From Acidobacteriota bacterium (lineage in GTDB: Bacteria; Acidobacteriota; Blastocatellia; Pyrinomonadales; Pyrinomonadaceae): 11,247 nucleotides of DNA. Position numbers and translations under genes: made by a program. Each line of letters starts with the position of its first letter. Position 1 is the stretch's first letter. The DNA lies in the NCBI GenBank assembly GCA_024640445.1, contig JAHEEZ010000109.1, positions 1-11,247 on the forward strand. Reading direction: 5' to 3'. Below are positions 1 to 6,309 of this stretch, in pieces. Under the pieces are notes generated by a model. It was given only the letters and a program-made list of their open reading frames with translations. It did no database searches and was not told where the DNA came from.

Positions 1-1
1 C

Positions 2-1096
2 GAGGTATCTGTTCACACCCTTACAGGCTGTCATCTACATTCAAGTTACTGGCCGGCAAAACTCCTCCGTCTGAAAGAAGACAATCCAGGCGTCTTTGGT
101 GCGACCCGGTACTGGCTCTCCTTCAGCGACCTTCTGCTGCAAGAGATCTCAGGACAATATCTGACCAGTACCTCGATGGCTTCCGGCAGCGGCCTGTTCG
201 ATATTCGCCAAATGAGATGGGATCCCGAACTTGTCGAACTGGTCGGAATAAGGATCGATCAGCTTCCGCAGATCCAGTTACCGGGCGATGAAATTCGGTC
301 TTCCGCCAGCCGATGGCCCGCGCTGAAAGACGCCCGCTGGCTTCCTCCGATCGGGGACGGAGCCGCTAACAACGTTGGTGCCGGCTGCGTCGGGAAAGGC
401 CGCGCAGCGTTGATGATCGGAACGTCAGGGGCGATGAGGATGATCCTTGAGCGCGAGGTGCCCGAGAACATCCCGGAAGGGCTTTTCTGTTATAGGCTGG
501 ACGAAAAGAGGATCTGCGTGGGCGGTGCGCTGTCGGACGGCGGGAGCCTCCGTCGATGGCTGGAAGGATCGCTTGGAATTGTTGTAAACGAAGAGGACAT
601 TGCGTCGAGGATCGCCGGCCGCGGTCCGGCGTCGCACGGACTTTCATTCTTGCCGTTTGTTTTTGGCGAAAGGAGCACCGGATATCACACCGATGCCTCT
701 GGATCGGTTATCGGACTGACCAGGGGTTCGGACGCAATCGATATCACGATCGCGGCGATGGAATCTGTGGCCTACCGGTTTGCGGCGATCCTGTCCGCGC
801 TCGAACTGGTCTGCCCCGTAGATCGGATAACCGCTTCCGGGGGCGCGCTTGAAAATTCTGCTGTCTGGCAGCAGATGATCGCGGACGTTCTGGGCAGGGA
901 TCTGTTTATTTATCCGCTTGGCGGCGTGTCAAGAAGGGGCGCAGCGATGCACGGCCTCGATGTAGCGACGGGAACCATTCCGGTCCCGGATGTTCCGGAA
1001 GGGATGGCGGTCAGGTCCGACCCGGGCAGGAACGAGTCATATGTCAGGGCATTCGTGGATCACACTAGATTTTACAGGAGAATGTTCGATCGATGA
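2..1096 (+). CDS. FGGY-family carbohydrate kinase, probable gluconokinase (3' part; start lies upstream of the window)
   Basis: The reading frame is open from the window edge to TGA at 1094-1096, giving 364 residues. FGGY kinases are about 500 residues, so roughly the first quarter is missing. The family phosphorylates sugars with ATP; gluconokinases make 6-phosphogluconate in the cytoplasm and feed the pentose phosphate or Entner-Doudoroff route. Visible hallmarks are GCHLHSSYWPAKLL near the left edge, SMASGSGLFD around base 175, the nucleotide-binding IGTSGAMRM around base 418, LPFVFGERSTGYHTDASG around base 650, and the FGGY C-terminal ASGGALENSAVWQQMIADVLG around base 835. The SMASG-GLFD and GTSGA-R combination fits the gluconokinase branch better than xylulokinase or glycerol kinase; this is from memory of the family. 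An internal ATG at 176 lies inside conserved sequence and is not the start. The stop overlaps the Kelch gene start (ATGA), and transketolase lies two genes on, which supports a pentose-phosphate role. Confidence 0.85.
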   Translation, partial: EVSVHTLTGCHLHSSYWPAKLLRLKEDNPGVFGATRYWLSFSDLLLQEISGQYLTSTSMASGSGLFDIRQMRWDPELVELVGIRIDQLPQIQLPGDEIRSSASRWPALKDARWLPPIGDGAANNVGAGCVGKGRAALMIGTSGAMRMILEREVPENIPEGLFCYRLDEKRICVGGALSDGGSLRRWLEGSLGIVVNEEDIASRIAGRGPASHGLSFLPFVFGERSTGYHTDASGSVIGLTRGSDAIDITIAAMESVAYRFAAILSALELVCPVDRITASGGALENSAVWQQMIADVLGRDLFIYPLGGVSRRGAAMHGLDVATGTIPVPDVPEGMAVRSDPGRNESYVRAFVDHTRFYRRMFDR

Positions 1097-2115
1097 GTGG
1101 TTCGCTGTTCAGAGTGATTCTTATTTTTGCCCTGGCCGCCGGAAGTCTTCTCGCGGAAAACGGAGGGTTGACAGTTCGCAACGCTCATTCTATGGCGTAT
1201 GTTCATTCCGAAGGTGAGATCTTCCTGTTCGGAGGGGCGGATGAAAGAAGGGTTTTCGGAGACTTGTGGGTCTTGAGGGGTGGGCAATGGGTATCGCTGA
1301 ACGTCAAGGGGCCTTCGCCAAGAACTTTCGCCGGGCTGACGCCAAACACGACAAAGGATGGACTCTTGCTCTTCGGCGGAAACCGGGTCCTTTTTGGAAA
1401 CGAACAAAACCCGGCGGCAATGCTCGACGATACGTGGGAATTCAAGAATGGTGAATGGAAACAGTTGGTAATGCTCGACCATCCCGAAGCCAGAGCCGAA
1501 GCCGCATTGGTCCTGGACGAGAAGCGAAACCGAATAGTGCTATTCGGAGGATATCGCCTGACGCAGGGAGAAGTACAAAGGATGGGGGACACGTGGGAAT
1601 TCAGGAATGGAAGATGGAGAAAGATTGCTTCTGATGGCCCGAGCCCCCGCAACGGTGCATCGACCGTCTGGGACCCGACATCGGGAAATGTGGTGCTATT
1701 CGGCGGCTCGACCGACGACAGGCAGTACGGACCAGGCACCGGCGAAACGTGGGTTCTGAATGGCAGCACCTGGCGCAAGGTCGAGACGCCGCAACCTCCA
1801 AACATCTTTAATTCAGCTATGACCGGCCTCGGCCGCTCGGACCGGATTCTCAGATTTGGAGGCTATAACGGAACAAACCGTATTGCGGAAACCTGGATCT
1901 ACGCGGACCACGCATGGATGCGGATCGGCGGAGGTCCGATTCCGCCGCCTCGGAATCACGCTTCGATCGCTTATGACCGAAAACTTGGCAGAGCGGTGCT
2001 TTTCGGCGGTCACAACGGAGACGAGGTCCTGGGTGACCTTTGGGTATTTGAGTCCGGCCGCTGGCACAGGCTGATCGACAGGATGCCCCTAAAACGAGTT
2101 CAGAACGGACACTGA
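1093..2115 (+). CDS. Secreted Kelch-repeat protein (six repeats)
   Basis: This gene encodes 340 residues. Residues 1-21 form a signal peptide: a short charged start, a hydrophobic core (VILIFALAAGSLL) and cleavage near LLA-EN. The rest is six Kelch-type repeats, each with an FGG turn (residues 46, 94, 151, 203, 255, 304) followed by a D/E-x-W pair and a second Trp (such as GDLWVLRGGQW, DDTWEFKNGEW, GDTWEFRNGRW). Six repeats suggest one closed six-bladed beta-propeller outside the cytoplasm. Kelch propellers usually bind proteins or sugars; galactose oxidase is a Kelch propeller, but no catalytic residues can be assigned here, so a ligand is not proposed. The start codon is embedded in the kinase stop (ATGA), with AGGAG at 1076-1080 twelve bases upstream, suggesting translational coupling. 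A hairpin begins one base after the stop codon. The domain assignment is firm; the role is unknown. Confidence 0.88.
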   Translation: MSGSLFRVILIFALAAGSLLAENGGLTVRNAHSMAYVHSEGEIFLFGGADERRVFGDLWVLRGGQWVSLNVKGPSPRTFAGLTPNTTKDGLLLFGGNRVLFGNEQNPAAMLDDTWEFKNGEWKQLVMLDHPEARAEAALVLDEKRNRIVLFGGYRLTQGEVQRMGDTWEFRNGRWRKIASDGPSPRNGASTVWDPTSGNVVLFGGSTDDRQYGPGTGETWVLNGSTWRKVETPQPPNIFNSAMTGLGRSDRILRFGGYNGTNRIAETWIYADHAWMRIGGGPIPPPRNHASIAYDRKLGRAVLFGGHNGDEVLGDLWVFESGRWHRLIDRMPLKRVQNGH

Positions 2116-2143
2116 TGGCCTGTTTCGACAACCAGACAGGCCA
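2116..2143 (+). terminator. Hairpin directly after the Kelch stop codon, possible terminator or 3'-end stabiliser
   Basis: TGGCCTGT (2116-2123) is perfectly complementary to ACAGGCCA (2136-2143). A G-U and an A-U pair extend the stem inward to about 10 pairs around an 8-base loop. It begins one base after the stop. The bases that follow (ACTTCCGATGC) are not U-rich, so a classical intrinsic terminator is uncertain. It could act with Rho or protect the transcript end. Confidence 0.5.
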
Positions 2144-2182
2144 ACTTCCGATGCGGTTTCGTCTCTTTCGGCCTACTTGTTG

Positions 2183-2188
2183 TATATT
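2183..2188 (+). promoter_or_regulatory. Possible -10 element upstream of transketolase
   Basis: The 193-base gap between the Kelch gene and transketolase (2116-2308) holds the Kelch hairpin, a TATATT that would serve as a -10, and a short perfect palindrome CCGCGTTCGCGG (2244-2255). No convincing -35 lies 16-18 bases upstream of TATATT. The palindrome would fall in the 5' leader and could be an operator half-site pair or chance. Both are weak. Confidence 0.25.
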
Positions 2189-2308
2189 AGGTTTCACGAC
2201 CACAAAATCCGTTCAGTTCAATAGGCGGCTATTTGTATCCGGACCGCGTTCGCGGACGGTGAATAAGAGAAGATCAACAGGAAACCCAACCCAAAACGAG
2301 ACCAAGGT

Positions 2309-4330
2309 ATGACCACTGCTCCGATGTCACAACAATCGATAGAACAGCTTTCAATCAACACTATCCGGACACTTTCGCTTGACGCTATCCAGGCAGCCAA
2401 TTCAGGGCATCCGGGTCTTCCGCTCGGAGCGGCGCCAATGGCTTATGTACTCTGGACGAAGTTCCTCTGGCATAACCCCAAAAATCCGAAATGGTTTAAT
2501 CGCGACCGGTTCATCTTGTCTGCCGGCCACGGATCGATGCTGCTCTACAGCCTTCTTCACCTGACAGGTTATGAATCGATGTCCCTTGAGGAGATAAAGA
2601 ACTTTCGTCAATGGGGATCTCTCACACCGGGGCATCCGGAGAACCACCTTACGCCCGGGGTCGAAGTGACGACAGGACCGCTTGGGCAGGGGTTTGCGAA
2701 CGGGGTGGGAATGGCAATGGGTTCCGCGCATTTGGCCGCAACCTTTAACCGGGAGGGCTTTCCGGTTGTCGACAATTACATCTACGGGATCTGTTCGGAC
2801 GGCGACCTGATGGAAGGCGTTTCTTACGAATCAGCCTCAATTGCGGGACATCTGGGTCTTGGCAACATGATCTATCTTTATGACGATAACCACATCACTA
2901 TCGAAGGCGGAACGAACCTCACGTTTTCGGAAGACGTAACAAAGCGGTTCGAATCATGCGGCTGGCACGTTTCGACCGTCGAGGACGGAAACGACCTGGC
3001 GTCGATCGAAAAGGCGATCGAGGAAGCTCAGGAAGTCAACGACAAGCCTTCGCTGATAAGGGTCAGGACCGTCATTGGTTACGGAATGCCCAAAGAGGGA
3101 ACGTCGTCCGCTCACTCGGACGCGCCGGGCGAAGACGCAGTTCGTGAGACAAAGCGGAACCTCGGCTGGAACGAAGATGCCGCGTTTTACGTGCCGGAAG
3201 AGGTTTACGCGCATTTCCGGGAATCCGCCTCCAAAGGAGCGGAACTAGAGAAAGAGTGGAATGAACTTGTGAACTCTTACGCGGAAGCATATCCGGAAGA
3301 GGCAAAAGTGTTCAGATCGGTGATCAACGACGAGCTACCTGCGGGATGGGAAGACGCTCTGCCCGGATTCGAGGAAGCGAAGCCGGCTGCGACTCGTGTT
3401 TACAGCGGAGAGGTGCTGAACGCCGCCGCGGGCGTTATACCGCAGATGATCGGTGGTTCCGCGGACCTTGGACCTTCGAACAAGACCGACATCAAGACGA
3501 GCAAGTCACTTGAAGCAGGTGCATATGACGGCCGAATCGTTCACTTTGGCGTCCGTGAGCACGCGATGGGCTCGATAATGAACGGGATGGCGCTGCACGG
3601 CGGGCTTCTGCCGTTCGGCGGTACGTTCCTTACGTTCAGCGATTACATGAGGCCCGCGATCAGACTCGCAGCACTGTCGGAAATTCAGACGATCTATGTT
3701 TTTACCCACGATTCGATCGGGCTTGGAGAAGACGGTCCGACCCACCAGTCGGTCGAACACGTCGCGGCTCTGAGGGCAATACCGAAACTAAACGTCATTC
3801 GACCGTGCGACGCCCACGAGGTACGCGAAGCGTGGAAAGAGGCCTTGAAGAGGCGCAATGGCCCGACCGCGCTGGCGCTTTCAAGGCAGAATGTGGCCGT
3901 GCTCGACCGCAGCCGGCTTGCCGGCGCTGAGGGGCTTCACAAAGGAGCTTACGTTCTCGCGGAAGCGGAAGGTGATTCGGCACAACTGATCATTATCGCC
4001 ACGGGCGCCGAGATGGGGCTTGCTTTGGAAACACGGGAAGTCCTTCAGGCGGACGGCATCGCGACACGTGTTGTATCGATGCCTTGCTGGGAACTCTTTG
4101 AGGATCAGCCTGAAGATTACAAGGAGTCCGTATTTCCCAAAAGCGTTGGAGCGCGCCTCGTGATCGAAGCCGGTGTCAGCCAGGGTTGGGACCGGTATGC
4201 TGGACCTGATGGCGATATGCTTACCGTTGACCGATTCGGAGCTTCGGCTCCCGCGGAAGTTGTTTTTGAAAAGTACGGCTTCACGGTCGAGAACGCGGTA
4301 AATAAAGCTCGGGCACTGATAGGCAAATAG
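2309..4330 (+). CDS. tkt: Transketolase
   Basis: The 673 residues match the full length of bacterial transketolases. The enzyme moves two-carbon ketol units between sugar phosphates using thiamine diphosphate and a divalent metal, linking the pentose phosphate pathway to glycolysis in the cytoplasm. N-terminal diphosphate-binding domain: GHPG (H33), AGHGS (H74), GHPENH (residues 108-113), TTGPLGQG, and the thiamine-diphosphate motif from SDGD (163-166) to YDDNHITIEG (191-200). H269 lies in SSAHSDAPG. Middle pyrimidine-binding domain: FGVREHAMG with the catalytic Glu at 417, and HDSIGLGEDGPTHQ (467-480). The usual transketolase C-terminal domain follows. The ATG at 2309 is chosen because it begins the expected N-terminus; AAGG sits very close to it, so ribosome binding looks weak. 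A second ATG at 2324 has no better signal. Proximity to gluconokinase supports a pentose-phosphate cluster. A strong hairpin terminator follows. Confidence 0.96.
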   Translation: MTTAPMSQQSIEQLSINTIRTLSLDAIQAANSGHPGLPLGAAPMAYVLWTKFLWHNPKNPKWFNRDRFILSAGHGSMLLYSLLHLTGYESMSLEEIKNFRQWGSLTPGHPENHLTPGVEVTTGPLGQGFANGVGMAMGSAHLAATFNREGFPVVDNYIYGICSDGDLMEGVSYESASIAGHLGLGNMIYLYDDNHITIEGGTNLTFSEDVTKRFESCGWHVSTVEDGNDLASIEKAIEEAQEVNDKPSLIRVRTVIGYGMPKEGTSSAHSDAPGEDAVRETKRNLGWNEDAAFYVPEEVYAHFRESASKGAELEKEWNELVNSYAEAYPEEAKVFRSVINDELPAGWEDALPGFEEAKPAATRVYSGEVLNAAAGVIPQMIGGSADLGPSNKTDIKTSKSLEAGAYDGRIVHFGVREHAMGSIMNGMALHGGLLPFGGTFLTFSDYMRPAIRLAALSEIQTIYVFTHDSIGLGEDGPTHQSVEHVAALRAIPKLNVIRPCDAHEVREAWKEALKRRNGPTALALSRQNVAVLDRSRLAGAEGLHKGAYVLAEAEGDSAQLIIIATGAEMGLALETREVLQADGIATRVVSMPCWELFEDQPEDYKESVFPKSVGARLVIEAGVSQGWDRYAGPDGDMLTVDRFGASAPAEVVFEKYGFTVENAVNKARALIGK

Positions 4331-4356
4331 CAAGTAAAACGAAGCTTGCTAAAAGG

Positions 4357-4384
4357 AAGAGGCCGCCAGTTCAGGCGGCCTCTT
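4357..4384. terminator. Bidirectional intrinsic terminator between convergent genes
   Basis: AAGAGGCCGCC (4357-4367) and GGCGGCCTCTT (4374-4384) form a perfect 11-pair stem with the 6-base loop AGTTCA. On the + strand it is followed by ATTAGTT and ends transketolase. On the - strand it is followed by CCTTTT and lies just past the stop of the four-repeat protein, so it probably serves both. Confidence 0.9.
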
Positions 4385-4408
4385 ATTAGTTGAAAGCGCG
4401 ACAAACGA

Positions 4409-6064
4409 CTACCAACTAATATCCAGGTTGTAGTTGTCTGCACCGCCGCTTGTATCGCGGATCTCGATGATCGCTGTGTAGTTGTTGAAGCGGTTCGGCT
4501 GCTGGATGACCCTGACATCTCCACGACCGTCTCGTCTTTCAACGTTAACATTCACGTCGCGATTAGGAAGGGGTTGATTGAAGTCGAACCTTTCATTTGA
4601 AAGACGTTGGCCGCTCAAGGCGTAGCCTCTGACATTCCTTCCCCTGATCTCTAACCGGACGACATCGTCCACTCTTCCCTGCCAGGTCAGCTGGGCAAAG
4701 CCGCCGCCGCCGCCTTCATCGACCGCGTTTCTGTCCCAGTCGAGTTCAAACGCGTACGCGTCAGCTCCACCCCTGGGGTCCCGGATCCTGATCACAGCAG
4801 TATAGTTGTTGTAGCTTTCAGGCTGGGTTATGACCTCGACATCGCCTCTTCCCCTGATCTTTCGCACCGAAACCTGGACCTCGCTTCGCGGGAGTTGGCC
4901 GTCAAAATCTGCCCTGATGCCTGTCGGATTCCTACCGTTTATTACCCGATAGGTCGCGTTGCGTCGTTGGACCGAGACCTCGATCTCGCCATCGACGCTT
5001 CCTTCCCAATACATCTGCCGGCTGCCTCCGGGACCCTGCCCGAGCGGCGGCCTGTAGCCTCCGCCTTCGTTCCACTCGACGTCGATCGAATAGTAGTCCG
5101 ATCCGCTGTCCGAATCATTGATCTGGATGATCGAAGTGAAATTATTGGACGAGCTGGGCTGTTGCGAAACGAATACTTCCCCTCGACCGCTCAGTTTGTT
5201 CACGGACACCCTGACCGCCCTTCTGGGGAGCGCCTGCTTGACGTTCGAAGTGATCTCGGAGATCGGTACTCTTGTGCTTGTCTCGCGGGCAGTCACTCTT
5301 CCGTCCCGGATGGTAATCTGCGCTGTGGCGTCGATCCTTCCGGCCCAACTTATGTTTCCGTTGCCGAGCGGCGGCCTGTCGCCTCCGTCGTTGTTCCAGT
5401 CGACATCAAGCGAATAGTAGTCCGAACCGGCAGACGGATCATCGATCTCCAATATCGCGGTGAAATTGTTCGAATTATTCGGCTGCTGAAAAACGACAAC
5501 GCGGCCCCTGCCGTCTCGCTTTGAAACGGAGACGGTTACTGCTTGCCTTGGAAGCGCTTCATTTACCCGCGAATCCACTTCAGAGATCGGGGTTCTGGTA
5601 CTGATCTCGCGTGCAGACACGTTTCGGCCGCGGATAGTGATCCTGGCAGTCCCGTCCACCCGTCCGGCCCAGGATATCTTACCGTTGCCCAGAGACGGAC
5701 TGCCCTGACCATTGTCCGTCGACCAGGCGTATCTCACGTTCGAGAGTTGACCGTTCCTTGCGTCGAACTGTCCTTCATAATTGAAAACACGCCAGGACGA
5801 ATTATTGCTTCGGTACCGGCCGCTTCCGGCTACGCGGTTCAACCGCCCTGATTGCGCCGGAACAACGATGGCGTTGTTATCAAACACGACCGCCTCGTTC
5901 GAACCCCGGTTGTCGCTGATGATCCTCAACCTGACCTGCTGCTGCACGGCGTTGATCTGATAGTTATCGTTATACTGAGAAAATCCAAGAGTGGCTGCCA
6001 ACGCAATAACCATTGCGACTGCCGCGACTCTAACGGAAATTGAACCCGGAAAACTCTTTTTCAT
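4409..6064 (-). CDS. Secreted protein with four copies of an unrecognised 93-94 residue domain
   Basis: I do not recognise a named family. The 551 residues start with a signal peptide (hydrophobic stretch about 11-27, likely cleavage near LGFSQ, residue 30). Residues 31-129 form a separate N-terminal region unlike the repeats. Then come four units at residues 130-223, 238-331, 351-443 and 459-551, joined by Gly/Pro-rich linkers of 14-19 residues. Each unit runs from a W-x-G-x-(V/I)-D start through an LP and a K/R-x-x-GRG turn to QQP or TQP, then NN(F/Y)T, I-x-I-x-D, and ends D-x-Y-x-(F/L/I)-x-x-x-W. The alternating pattern suggests an all-beta fold. The protein contains no Cys and is rich in Arg, Asn and Asp. 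It stops exactly on the last Trp of unit four. The ATG at 6064 follows a strong AGGGGGAG Shine-Dalgarno. A paralogue with three units lies just upstream. A structural or binding role outside the cell is inference. Confidence 0.88.
   Translation of the reverse strand: MKKSFPGSISVRVAAVAMVIALAATLGFSQYNDNYQINAVQQQVRLRIISDNRGSNEAVVFDNNAIVVPAQSGRLNRVAGSGRYRSNNSSWRVFNYEGQFDARNGQLSNVRYAWSTDNGQGSPSLGNGKISWAGRVDGTARITIRGRNVSAREISTRTPISEVDSRVNEALPRQAVTVSVSKRDGRGRVVVFQQPNNSNNFTAILEIDDPSAGSDYYSLDVDWNNDGGDRPPLGNGNISWAGRIDATAQITIRDGRVTARETSTRVPISEITSNVKQALPRRAVRVSVNKLSGRGEVFVSQQPSSSNNFTSIIQINDSDSGSDYYSIDVEWNEGGGYRPPLGQGPGGSRQMYWEGSVDGEIEVSVQRRNATYRVINGRNPTGIRADFDGQLPRSEVQVSVRKIRGRGDVEVITQPESYNNYTAVIRIRDPRGGADAYAFELDWDRNAVDEGGGGGFAQLTWQGRVDDVVRLEIRGRNVRGYALSGQRLSNERFDFNQPLPNRDVNVNVERRDGRGDVRVIQQPNRFNNYTAIIEIRDTSGGADNYNLDISW
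4412..4690 (-). repeat. Domain unit 4 of the four-repeat protein
   Basis: Residues 459-551 (93 residues), from LTWQGRVDDVV to the final Trp before the stop. It carries NERFD and RDGRGDV. By eye it is closer to the last unit of the neighbouring three-repeat protein than to units 1 and 2 of its own protein. Confidence 0.88.
4736..5014 (-). repeat. Domain unit 3 of the four-repeat protein
   Basis: Residues 351-443 (93 residues), from MYWEGSVDGEI to AFELDW. It has TQP in place of the usual QQP and carries RGRGDV in the GRG turn. A long Gly-rich linker (NAVDEGGGGG) separates it from unit 4. Confidence 0.85.
5072..5353 (-). repeat. Domain unit 2 of the four-repeat protein
   Basis: Residues 238-331 (94 residues), from ISWAGRIDATA to SIDVEW. 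It is very close to unit 1, including the preceding linker residues (LGNGN/K), so the two probably arose by a recent internal duplication that included the linker. Its GRG turn reads SGRGEV. Confidence 0.86.
5396..5677 (-). repeat. Domain unit 1 of the four-repeat protein
   Basis: Residues 130-223 (94 residues), from ISWAGRVDGTA to SLDVDW. It shares with unit 2 the one extra residue and the STR-x-PISE stretch that replace the SGQ/SGR segment of the other units. Its GRG turn reads DGRGRV. Confidence 0.86.
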
Positions 6065-6107
6065 TGTTTACTCCCCCTAGTTTCTTTGATCTCTGGATGT
6101 CTTTGAA

Positions 6108-6136
6108 ATTATATACCCTTGCAGGCGTACTCTATA
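6108..6136 (-). promoter_or_regulatory. Probable promoter of the four-repeat protein gene
   Basis: On the - strand a perfect TATAAT -10 lies at 6113-6108, about 44 bases before the start codon. A weak -35 (TATAGA, 6136-6131) lies upstream with a 17-base spacer. Since the gene upstream ends at a hairpin (6261-6284), a private promoter here makes sense. The rest of the 245-base gap (6065-6309) shows only AT-rich sequence around 6181-6220. Confidence 0.5.
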
Positions 6137-6260
6137 TGGCGAAGGCGCCCCCTTTGATGTCGTTTCGCGGGGAAACGGACGGTTTTTCTGTTCTATTCGC
6201 TAAAAAGTACTCTTAGAATCCGTGTCAATCGCGACCGGCAAGGGAAATCAGAAGAAAGAC

Positions 6261-6284
6261 GGCGGAGCCTTAACCGGCTCCGCC
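6261..6284 (-). terminator. Intrinsic terminator after the three-repeat protein gene
   Basis: GGCGGAGCC (6261-6269) and GGCTCCGCC (6276-6284) form a perfect 9-pair GC-rich stem around a 6-base loop. On the - strand it is followed by GTCTTTCTTC, a moderately U-rich tail. It lies about 25 bases beyond the stop of the three-repeat gene. Confidence 0.78.
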
Positions 6285-6309
6285 TCATTCCTACCACGCT
6301 GGCGCGAAA

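Noticed and set aside
2115..2312. 65-codon + frame overlapping the Kelch stop (TGATG) and reaching tkt
   Set aside because: The product has no protein-like pattern, lacks a Shine-Dalgarno of its own, and overlaps the 2116-2143 hairpin; the TGATG overlap is probably coincidental.
4895..5851. Long + strand frames opposite the four-repeat gene
   Set aside because: They are antisense shadows. Their repeated segments mirror the domain units of the - strand gene, which has a signal peptide, strong Shine-Dalgarno and promoter.
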